Assembly (NCBI GenBank): GCA_011800805.1 | Contig: MPNW01000064.1 | Location: forward strand, 5,588-69,587 | DNA from: Hirudo medicinalis | Taxonomy: Eukaryota; Annelida; Clitellata; Hirudinida; Hirudinidae | Direction: 5' to 3' | Length of the DNA: 64,000 nucleotides | In this document: piece after piece, positions 25,228 to 35,450 of the stretch | How positions within the stretch are numbered: position 1 is the stretch's first letter | Layout: each line of letters opens with the position of its first letter | Made by a program: the position numbers and the translations under genes | The notes under the pieces: model-generated | What the model was told of the DNA's origin: nothing | The model's database searches: none | What the model saw: only the letters and a program-made list of their open reading frames with translations

Positions 25228-25766
25228 TGACAGATGCTTTTCAATGCAGATAAATACTCCATTATGCATATGAGATGTAGAAATGCAAAAGTGGAATATG
25301 AATTTGGAGGAAGCTTTTTGGAATTTGCAAAAAAAGAAAATAGAGTACTTGGAATGATAAGGAGAACAGCAGTAAGTAGAGTTAAAGATGTAGTTCGGAG
25401 ACTGCATAAAGTATTGGTGAGACCACATCTAGAGTATTGCATCCAAATTGGGAATCCACATTTGAAAAAAAATATGTTGGAAGGAGTGCAAAGAAGGACA
25501 ACCAGGATGATAAAAGGATTAAGAAGCTGAGTTATGAGGAAGGATTAAAAAGGTGTCAGATGACTACTCTGGAGAAGAGGAGAAGCAGAGGGGACCTCAT
25601 TGAGTCTTTCAACATTTTTTATCGGGGAGGGAAAGCCTTTTGTCTCAATAGTTTTTTCAAAGACACAAAAACTGCTTCTACTAGTGATTGTAAGTTATAT
25701 TTAAAGCTTCCGGAAACTCAAAAAATTATTTCAGCACAAAGGCGGTTTCCCTACGGACTAAATTAG
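25228..25766 (+). pseudogene. LINE reverse-transcriptase C-terminal relic
   Basis: Remnant of a non-LTR retrotransposon pol, covering the region just after the catalytic fingers/palm. Recognisable pieces are LFNADKYSIMHM, then NRVLGMIRRTA and LVRPHLEYCIQIGNPHLKK. After a frame change near 25,527 the reading continues RRTTRMIKG / LSYEEGLKRCQMTTLEKRR / RGDLIESFNIF. These are the usual motifs of CR1/Jockey-like LINE C termini. The segment between GSFL and EFAKKENRVL looks internally deleted. No start, endonuclease or complete RT domain remains, so it cannot be active. Confidence 0.78.
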
Positions 25767-25856
25767 AAGAGGATGATATCCATGTGGATGCAGTAGATAA
25801 ATATAAGATAATATATAATATAATAATATAAGTAAATATGGATAATAGGAATTAAG

Positions 25857-25902
25857 AGTGGTTATTACATAGATCTTGGTCTTCTTAACCACTATAAATA
25901 AC
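25857..25902 (+). repeat. hairpin-tail repeat, copy 2, downstream of the LINE relic
   Basis: AGTGGTTA (25,857-25,864) pairs with TAACCACT (25,886-25,893), followed by ATAAATAA. It lies about 90 bases beyond the end of the LINE reading frame, in the place of a LINE 3' UTR. Confidence 0.7.
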
Positions 25903-26071
25903 TATGTTGTGTTAAGGCTGAGGGCAGCTTTCCTCAAAGCAAGAAGGTTTCAAGACTGTGAAATCCAGCTGATATAAAAATAAGTTTTAATTAAGTGTCC
26001 AAAAAGTTGCCTTTTGAATGCATTGCATCTGAGAATTGCTGTCTAATATATTTGATATCTTATGTCTATAA

Positions 26072-27058
26072 ATGAAAGTGCAACATCCGATGATCATTCA
26101 AAGTCTGGTTGAAGAAGACCCAGATGTTGATGCGTTTTACAGACTCACAAGAAGACATTCAAATGTTTGCTTGGATATCCAACCCAAAGCTCGTCTGTAC
26201 CTCAATCCTTCTAAAACATTCTCCCTTCAATTCACAAAACATCCTTTTCCACCAGAGGGCTTTCTAGGGATTGCTTTTACCATCAACTGTGACACATCAA
26301 GCCATGGGCATCTTCAGGTCCTACAGGTCTCAGCAACTCATGTGGCTCATTAGACACAAACTTGCATTGGTCATGCAACATTTTATCAGAAGAGGAATGG
26401 TCACAACCTTTTGATGGACTTTGGAACAGCAGTTTATGCTGTATTCAAAAGTGGGAACTTTTAAATACTCTGAAATCATGGAAATGTTCTTCAAAGAGTT
26501 TTGAGGAGTTCATCTTGGAACTCAACAGAGTTGTTGTTGATGGTGGATTTTGGAAAGAAGATTATGACCTGGTACAAGCCTAGTTAGCTGATCTCAAAGA
26601 CATTGACAGTTCACCACTTGATCAAGTCATTGCAGACATATTTGTTATCAATGTTATGAACTATAATTGGTTGCCTCGTTAAGTACAAAAAACAGGTCTC
26701 ACACTTTATGCCAGAGAACAAATGACCTAAATAACAAGCACTGTCATAGCATACACGATGATATCATCTTTGAAGTCATGCGTAGTCAGTGCGGACTTCC
26801 GACATTGAACACATGGAAATTACTGAGCAGCAATTTGCTGGCAAGCGTTGCTCTTGCTGTCAGCATTTTTTTGGACGTGGAATCATCTCTAGGCTTGCCT
26901 ATGAAGCGCTTTACAGACTTCACTTCCATAATATTGTTTATTCCGGGGACAATGACGTGCCAACGAAATTATCGAACGAATGGAAAGTTACACCAATAAA
27001 CTTAAAATATGATGAATTATCCAGTCTCTTGCTTGCATGGCTGCATGCTTCTTGAACC
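26072..27058 (+). pseudogene. STELLO/DUF288-like glycosyltransferase pseudogene
   Basis: Decayed copy of a family of Golgi-type glycosyltransferase-like proteins. The first frame reads VEEDPDVDAFYRLTRRHSN, matching the family's 'DPDVDAI(Y/F)RLT' signature, then FTKHPFPPEGFLGIAF, corresponding to the 'NSQNTLFH-A-WG' region. A frame change near 26,300 continues with GIFRSYRSQQLMWLIRHK, which fits the family's 'DIWR-Y--QRLLW' block. In-frame stops and at least three frame changes follow, with pieces such as FWKEDYDLVQAW and, from 26,789, another open stretch that may be the C terminus. No introns are apparent, so it may be a retrocopy. The family is assigned from memory of its motifs, so moderate confidence. 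Confidence 0.5.
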
Positions 27059-29979
27059 TAAATGTGAAAAGCTTTCTTCATTTGAGTGGCAGCTTGTACT
27101 CCAACGTCATATCCGTTTAGAAAGGAAGACATTCTAAAAAAAATATGGCTACCATAACATGTTTGCACATTTACAAGCAACAAGCGTTATGTCCATTAGG
27201 TTAAGACAAAGCAAAAAAAGTTCTCTATGGCATCATGGACCTCAATTTCAAGGTTTGGTGAGACTACAAGCTCGATTGAATACTGCCCAATCAGAAGACC
27301 AATGAATAATAATGAGATATATTTAATTAAGATTACTTGAAAAGTAATTTTTTTTTTTATGTGTTTTTTATTATTAGAATTTTTTTAAATTTGTTAAAAT
27401 AAATGTGTATGAACTTAAGTTTTATGTCTATCTTTGATCTCGCCCATCTGTTGCATCAGAATACATAGGCAATGACAAACCAAATAAATATTATTTGAGT
27501 GTTGGCCAATTGACGGGCAAAAGCCATCTCACAGGCAACGACCTTTTGTATCTAACTCCGTCAATAACCTTACCCTATCCCTACCTCATGACCCTGGAAA
27601 TCTCGGTAGACTGACAAAAGTCGTTGCCATATTATTTGTATTCCAGCTTTTATTTGCTTAATCATGATCATGTAACAGGTAATTCCTACTAACCACTTGA
27701 AAATTTATACTTCATATTTTGTTTGCTATTTATAATTTGTCTATATTAGGTAATATTTAATAAATTTTACTTTAATCATGTAATATTCATTCGTCTTCTG
27801 ATTAGCGATTCGTTTTTTTCGAGCTGACGGGTGTAAATGCACGTTACATTCGGATACATTCAGATCCGGGATTTACGAACTACAGTAGAAAACATACTGA
27901 TCAAAGCAAACGACCAAAACTTTACGCTTCAAATTAATATTAATTTAAATATTAAAAAAAATTTATTCTAAAATAAAATAGTTGGCACTTTTTGTAGGTA
28001 GCAATGAAGTCGTTGTCTTTTCAATAATAATAATCGTTATTGATAACTTATGCTTCCTTCAGTAATATTTATTTAAATATTATTCTATATGTTTTACACA
28101 CATTTTAATATAACCGGATGAAAAATAAATGTTTTAGGCGGTAGAATTCCGCTATGTATGTCGTCAGCACACAAGGTGCCGAATCGGGACATTAACGTTC
28201 CTTACAATGGGTAAACAACCATTTTTGGAGATAAATAAACCCGTGATTTTCCAATTGAATAATTCCCTCATGTCCTGATGATGAATAAATAAAAATGTTA
28301 TTTGTCAACGTCCTAACAATTTGTGTAATGAAGCAGATTAAAAACACAAGCATTTTACTGTGGAATTGCAATGGTTTCAAGTTAGCTTATATTGCAGTGT
28401 TTTGAGTCATTAAATTGAATTGGAATATTACTTTTCAACTTATCTAATTGTTATTAAATATTATTTAAACTTGATTACTATTTAAGGAAGTCATTCAAGT
28501 GGTTAAATATATTGCGAAATGTGACATCTCAGAGCGATTGTTTCACATTGTTAAAATAAAATTCCCCATAATCATGGAATATACGAATATATTATAAATT
28601 ATTTGTTAAGAATGAAGTCTGAATATATTCAGTGAAATCCTTTCGAAGCTTTCATCTTTTTCGTAAGACAAGTTTGATTAGTCAGGTGAAGATGCGACCA
28701 TGTTTTCTGACGTGTTCTAATTTCCGTAGGCGTAACTTCGACCGATTTTAAAATCCTAGCTACGCCATTGCTTATTTCATCACTTGTTATTTTATTACTT
28801 AATCAAATTATTTCTTCAAGAAAGCACAATTTAACAAACCTCAGAATCAGTGGAGATTTAAAAATTTTTAAGATTTGAAATTAATTTGGTTATTAAGAAG
28901 GGGAGTGGTTATTATTGTCTGCGGTTTGAGAGTACGGTAAGTAAGATTGTACACTAAGGTTTAACCTTGAGTTGAATTTCATTTGTATTAGTATTTTGTT
29001 TCATTTCGGGGAGTAATGAACATGTTCATGAAAGAGTTTAATAACGATTTGATGGTGATTGTACAAAAATTTAGAGTGCCAGGATTTTACAGGATGAATT
29101 AAAGAATCTGCGCATGCGTAGTTCTCGTTTTGGTTCCATCGGTATTTCTTAATTATTACCCATTCATAAATTTAATCCTAGTCACCCATTCCGGTATGTT
29201 TACTCGTTGTCAGCGTAACTCAGGGCACTTTCGATTTCATAGGCTTTATTTAACCTTTGGAGGTCTCGTTAGAGATCGGCTAAAAACAATTATAAGGCGC
29301 ATAATTTAAAAGGGTCGGTGTTATTGCCTTGTGAGACATAATTACATGTACTTTGTTTTTTAATATAAGTTCACATGACACCCGATTTTATGCTAGTGAT
29401 TCAATTCATGGCAAGATTTTCTAAAACCTAAAATATATTTAATTATTTATAATAATATCTATTATTTAACGATGATTATTATTAATAATAATAACATTAT
29501 AAGTTTTGATTGGTTTGTTTGTCTAATTATAGTGATCTAAATATGAATATTTTGTGATTCACGGTTTCAGAGGAATATGGGTCAAATAATAAATAATTGA
29601 CCCCTTAATTTACTAGTTCGTTTGAATGAGATGATTTGTTCAATGACTTGCTGGTCATGAACCCCAACTCGATCCTTATGATGACTTGAACGGGAACCAG
29701 TTAAATTCAAATTAATTAATTGCTTAACAGAAATTATTTAATATTAAGTAATTATTCATACCTTTTAGATATAATAATAAAATAATACCCAGACGGTAAG
29801 CAACACATGTTTGTTTTTTCATCGCTAAAATTCAGATGTCGACTTCGCAATCTGATCAGTGGCGCTTGTTTGATAAAACTGGTTGATTTTAATACAAAAA
29901 AATTAACTAATTTCAATTGAAAGCATTTTCTCTTTGAGCTGAAGTCAACCATAGGCTAGACTCTAATCGTTAAAAAGTG
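27059..29979. other. non-coding with one inverted repeat
   Basis: AT-rich DNA with no gene recognised, apart from the inverted repeat at 27,534-27,628. Short frames show no similarity to known families. Confidence 0.4.
27534..27628. repeat. small element with terminal inverted repeats
   Basis: ggcaacgaccttttgt (27,534-27,549) is repeated in inverse as acaaaagtcgttgcc (27,614-27,628), differing by one extra C. The 64 bases between are unrelated. Size and structure fit a MITE-like or hairpin remnant. Confidence 0.6.
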
Positions 29980-31020
29980 TTCTATATGGCTCGTACAGGT
30001 ACTAAAAAGTCCTAAATTTCTGAAACTTGGATTTTTAGTACTAAAATGTCATAAGAACATGAGGGAAGTCCTGAAAAGAATAAAAATACCAAATCAAAGG
30101 CCCTAAAATTTTACAGGAATTTAATTCATAAATTGTATTGAGAAATCAATAATAGTGGGAATTCGATGTCTTTGTTCCAGTTGGACACTGGAACGCACTC
30201 AATTAAGTGTCGTATTACGTTCGATCTCTTCAAGTTTTAACAACACTGCCAATCATGCCTGGAGTTTGTTCTTTCAACAGTAACTCAACAGGCTAATTCT
30301 TGCTACCTATAAAAGGGAAAAAAGAATTTATTTGTTTCATAAGGAGCACATGGGAGTAATGACGACTACATATTCTTGTGTAGGGATATAGTCAGAACGT
30401 TGCTGACATTAAGCCATGGTCAGGCATCTCTTTAAAGGAGCTTTTCCATAAGCATGAGCTTGTTTTGTGAACATCAAAAATAGAAACACCTAAATGCACG
30501 AATAAGAGATCACATCAAAAGTGTTAATAATTTCAAAATTTATAAATCTGTCGTTGGTCATTGCAAAGCATCGAGGCAGAGGTATTATTACTTTGATTTG
30601 AACACTTTAGATCTGGAAGAAAGGTTGCTGCATTTAAAAACAAGAAGATGAAATGATGAGGTTGAGAAAAACTGAAAAACTAAAGCATGACCAAGATTCA
30701 TGAGACAAAGAATTTTGCAGATTAACAGTGGGAAGTATCACAGCCAGGAATGTGAGTCAACATTCTAAAAAAAAAACAATAATTAGGCAAAACCCATAGA
30801 AATTGCAAATTTAGAATTTTATGAATCAAATCTCATGTTAATAAATTGATATCTCAGCCTCCAAGCATTTCTATTTTGAATTACAATTCAAAAGTCTAGA
30901 AATAAAAAACAATAAATAAAGTCTAAATACCAGTATTTGTTAATAGTTTCAGTCTAAAAAAATTGAATAAAAAGCCCTGATCTGAGTTTTGAAACTCCTT
31001 TACGAGCCATACTTATAGAA
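29980..31020. mobile_element. 1.04-kb element with imperfect terminal inverted repeats
   Basis: The left end is ttctatatggctcgta (29,980-29,995). The right end, tacgagccatacttatagaa (31,001-31,020), is its reverse complement with a 4-base insertion, and weaker inverted similarity runs further inward. The interior has no intact open frame, only short stop-interrupted pieces. It is best read as a decayed non-autonomous DNA transposon. I could not identify a clear target-site duplication or name the family. Confidence 0.5.
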
Positions 31021-31503
31021 ATGTGTGGAACCCGAGGGTTTTTTTCATTGCCGAGGATACTAAACCTTCCGAGTCTCTAAGTTGTCCCTCACCTTTCAGC
31101 GAACATCCATTCCCGAGCCTAATATCAAGGTGGTCATTATCCATTGTTATCCCGTGCTTTCTGGAGAATTTGCTACAGAATTATTCAACCCCTAGAACAT
31201 TAAACTGATGTGGACACAATGAAATTCTCGTTTATGATTTTGAGAATTATTACAGCATTTCTGAAAACACAAGTTATTAATAACATTAATACTAGGCACA
31301 TTTGTATAGCACCTCATCCGAATGCTTTATGGTGTTGAAACTCGGGTTGCACAACAACTGTTGCTTTCACTGTTACCTGCTGCATAACAACTCTCTGAGC
31401 TAACTTGGATGCATTAATTCCAAGCCATTCAAGTGCATGAAACAAGAACCCAGACTTCAAAGGCAATGCCATAAAGCTTTATTTTCTCAAGTGGTCATTG
31501 TAC

Positions 31504-32409
31504 TTATGAATCAGCCTCTGTGCCTTTGGTGGCTCTTGTGAAAATCCACTGAGAATGGTGCTTCTCAACAAGTCGAATCAAACCTAATTAAATAATTTGG
31601 CATTTTAGCTCATGAATCCATTATTAAAAAATGTAAATTAGTGTTACCTTTCTGCTGGAGTTCCTGAAGGGCAAACCTAGCCAACGAAGCCCTGATCTTT
31701 AACCTTTCTGAGACAACAGATGGTGTGATCAATTTGTAGGAAGGCACCTCCTTGTACAATTTGTCATAAGTGGCCTTGTCAAACAACACCAAGTTGTTCA
31801 ACTTATCCCTGACTTTTCCCTTGGACCACTTCTACAAATGTCAAATGAGGGTTTTGTAATAACCAAACTATAAATCCATCAACCAGAAAGCAGATTATTC
31901 AGATGCTTTCAGATTACTAATTTCAAACTTTATGCCATTGCATCTTTAAGGATTTACATGTATGTCACCAAACCTTTTGCAATCACATGACAATCTGTTT
32001 TACTTTAACCACAATGCTGATGTCACAAATGTATTAGGAAAAGCCAATCCATTACACTCTTAAAATTACATGAATGAAATAAAGCAGAATAAGAATTTAG
32101 TCATGAAAATCCCCAAATTACATGTAGTCCTCATAAACAATGTGCTGGCTTCAAGCTCGAAAAAAGCTTCAACATTCACTGGTTAGAGCGTGTCAGCTTA
32201 AAAAAAAAAGATCAACGAGCCTTCTTTTTGGCTTTTCCTCCGGAACTGCCTCCCTCCTTCTTTTTAGCTGGAGCGGCAGCCTTGCCTTTTTGTTGTTGTT
32301 TCGGTGGCTAAATAATGTGTTCATATTTAGTCTAACATAAAAAGCAATATAAGGTTTCGACTTTACATGATTATCCAAGCTTTCTAAACATAACAAAGTG
32401 ACCAACCAT
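31504..32409 (-). CDS. RPS25: 40S ribosomal protein eS25, copy 2 (defective or GC donor)
   Basis: Second eS25 gene about 7 kb from copy 1 on the same strand, same exon plan: 32407-32409 (ATG), 32221-32307, 31648-31831 and 31504-31583, encoding 117 residues. From KWSKGK to the end the protein matches copy 1. The N-terminal exon differs slightly ([19 protein letters not shown] in place of GSSGG). The exon ending at 32221 is followed by GCTCGT instead of a GT donor; without splicing there the reading ends A-R-stop. So this copy either uses a weak GC-AG intron or is a recent pseudogene. AATAAA (minus strand, 31478-31483) follows the stop by about 20 bases. Its own TOP-like tract suggests it is, or recently was, transcribed. 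Confidence 0.82.
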
Positions 32410-32428
32410 GCTCCTCAAACAACTGGGC

Positions 32429-32439
32429 GGAAAAGAGGA
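32429..32439 (-). promoter_or_regulatory. 5' TOP-like pyrimidine tract of eS25 copy 2
   Basis: Minus strand TCCTCTTTTCC about 20 bases upstream of the copy 2 start codon. It differs in sequence from the copy 1 tract, so the two promoters have diverged. Confidence 0.5.
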
Positions 32440-33131
32440 CTCGTCGCAGTTTGTAAAGATAAAATAGTTTCCAACATTACCAGAATGAATTTGAATATAG
32501 CATGTAATTAATTATATAAATTTAAGTTAATTTGTACAATAAATTAAATATTATAAATTTGTATGCTTATTTCTTCCCAGTATTTGAGTAGCTTGGCAGA
32601 TTTGTCCAGGAATCACAACAGAATGAAAAAATTTTTATTACCAAAATTTTAATACTGAATCTAATGAAACTTTCTAAACAAAAAAACAACAAAAATATTG
32701 AATTTTCGTCTTGGTCTGATTACGTTTTGATACTAAGATCCCACCCTAATCTTTTTTCCACTAAATCCTTACGCTCCAGAAGCAATACGAACATTACCTT
32801 GTCTTAATTTAGGTCGTCACAATACGACTACTATAATAATTTAAAAAATCTTAACGATGGAAAGACTGAAAACTACTTAAAATTGGAAGTCGTTTCAGAT
32901 GTCGGCTTCTGCCATTGAGAACCGTTCGACATTAATTTACGGAAATAAATCAGAAATCATAACACCATCAAAGCATATTTTAAAGGTTATTTCTAGTTTA
33001 AAAGCTAGAAAATTCTAATTTTAATAAATTAGAGCTTTGAACATGAATTCAGATTTAATTCCATTCTCACATCCGAACTTCAACACATTTTTTCAAAGAT
33101 TAACATTGTTCATAGCTTGATTTGCATACAG
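32440..33131. other. non-coding, nothing recognised
   Basis: AT-rich 5' flank of eS25 copy 2, without exons I can support. Confidence 0.4.
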
Positions 33132-33180
33132 AGTGGTTTATCACATAGATATCGGTCTCCTTAAACCACTATAAATAAAT
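33132..33180 (+). repeat. hairpin-tail repeat, copy 3 (best preserved)
   Basis: AGTGGTTTA (33,132-33,140) pairs perfectly with TAAACCACT (33,162-33,170), followed by ATAAATAAA. The loop 'tcacatagatatcggtctcc' is close to that of copy 2. No LINE reading frame is visible beside this copy, so it could be a 5'-truncated insertion or a SINE tail. Confidence 0.7.
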
Positions 33181-35450
33181 GTTAACTTATGTTAAGATTT
33201 CCTTTCATAAATATTAAAACAGAGAATGATTTTTGACCATTACTTTTATTGTTTCCACAATCATAAACGACATTTAAAAGAAACATAATACAGAATTCTT
33301 TTACGGAGTTGCCATTACGATAGTTTAATGATCACGATGATAACAACAAGACGCGAACTTGAAGCAAGCAGGCAAACTATCACCTGCACCTCCAACGACG
33401 AAAATGAAAATGTTCTATGCTTTCGAAAATACACGATGCGTTCGCGTGGGAAACTACGCAATGTGGACAAATATAGCTCACGACTAATCATAAAACATTC
33501 TAAATTAGCCAGCTAATGCTGAGATCCAACAGATCCACCGACAAATTGGATGCATTACCAAACATATCGTTCCTAAGCAACTCAAATTAACAAGCTGATC
33601 TAAGAATAATTTATAGAATTCTGTCGAATTAAAACCACTTGGTGCGCCATGGAGAATGAATTTTCGGAACTGGAGGAGAAAGTTATTCGTAAGCATTGGA
33701 CGGGCTGAACTAAGGCTGAACTAATTTAGCATTGAAGATATATTATCAGCGTATTATTAGAGCAAACTGTTTTTTTCTCTCGAAAAAGGATAATTGAATT
33801 TCGAATAGGATCATACGATGACCAACAAATACCAACAAATGTAATGTTTACCGAGACGTATCTGGGTTGAAAGAAACAGAACGCAAACAGGGTACTGCAA
33901 AAGTTAACATTTGAATGTGATCACCTCTATTTACAAAAATTAAATGAGTTTCATGCACACGAATTTATTTGGATCAAATTGGCTGTTAATAAATTAATTA
34001 AATTTGGAAATAGTCACAAAACTCGAGAAAGCATTATTAACCAGCTAACTATCAGAAGCTTCTGAAGGAGAGCTTCTGCCCAGCTTTTAAGATCAAGTGT
34101 TGCTACTTATATGAACGACAGAGCCAAAAACATTGAAAGGGGGCATTTAGCATGCAAGTTATTTACAAATCAATGAATTCAACACAAGCTACCCTGAAAC
34201 GAATGAAATGTAACCTAAGATTTAACAACATCGATCACATAAAACTGTACTTAGATTGTCCAGGTAAAACAAATGCTGGCCTCCATCATTGTGAGATGTG
34301 CAAGCCAATATACAAGCGCAAGGATCAGCGTGGGTTAACAATGATTCCTGCTACGTTTCCATGGCAGCGCATACCTACGAAGTTTCTGGGGCATGGATGA
34401 AATATAATTGGATTGGGAACAATTAATGTCGTCCTCAGAATTCATCGACTATAATTTAAAGGAAATACAATCATAACGAAGGTCTAATTAGAAAATCAAC
34501 GAAAACTTTAAACAACGCACCAAGTCGAAAAGAGCGTCAAGATACAAAATCAAATGATAGGATTCCAACAAGTTCTCAACAAATTCCATTTAGATTCCGG
34601 AAGAGTCCCCAAAATTCAGATCGGATGTTGAAATAACGAAAGAAATGGATTGAAAAGATTTAAGAAAGATGCCAGAATAAAAGCATGTTTTTATTCCAGG
34701 GAAGGTAATCAAGCGCAACAAAACATCAACTGTCAATTATTTACAAAAATTAAGCTCGACAGTAAAGCATGCACACGAGTTGAAATCCTTAAAGTCAGAA
34801 CCAACAGCCTGAAAAAGCAACAGAGCATATCGACAATCAACGCTTGTCGGGAATATTAAGTAGTATTATGGAAGCCAAAATCTGGTTCACCGAGTACAAG
34901 TTGAAGTTGTGTACATACACACACGAGATTCACGATTGAATCCGGGATAGCCTTTTTTCTGACGAACTTGTTGCTTGGCACCAGTTCGTGCACATAAGTT
35001 GTGGCTGGCATAAATTTTGACCGTCGCATGCATCATGTCAAGAGACGCTAAGTTCTAACATTACCTCTTGTAAATCACAAGTTACGCGGTTAGCACGACT
35101 GAAGCTATACAAAAAAAAAAGACTGCAAACGTTTTTGACATCGCGAGATGCAGAAACAATTATTAGTAACGAACGAAAACATAGAAATCATAACTTGTCT
35201 CTCAACTAATGTATAATTTCAGTTCGGTGATTTACAAGTGTTTGGAATTAGAAAAATAAGAAATAAATTCAATTAAGGTCGACTGTTTAAAATTCATTCT
35301 GAAGCCTATAATTTCGTCTAAATTTGCACCAACATTTTGAAACAAAACCAAACAAGCATTAAAATAAGGGAGACAAAATTTTTAGTAAAATTGTCATGCA
35401 GAGAACAAATAAAGACAATCCATTTGAATGAAAGATTCTCCAAAAGCAGA
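33181..35450. other. non-coding, 3' flank of the nuclear receptor
   Basis: No gene recognised. A plus-strand ATG in good context at 33,649 (gcgccATGG) heads 13 codons that run into a strong-looking donor (gtaagc at 33,689), but no continuing exon was found. Confidence 0.4.

Noticed and set aside
30256..30300. THAP-like start 'MPGVCSFNSN' inside the inverted-end element, suggesting a P-element transposase
   Set aside because: The second Cys, the Trp and the C-terminal AVPTIF-type motif are absent, and stops follow within 14 codons.
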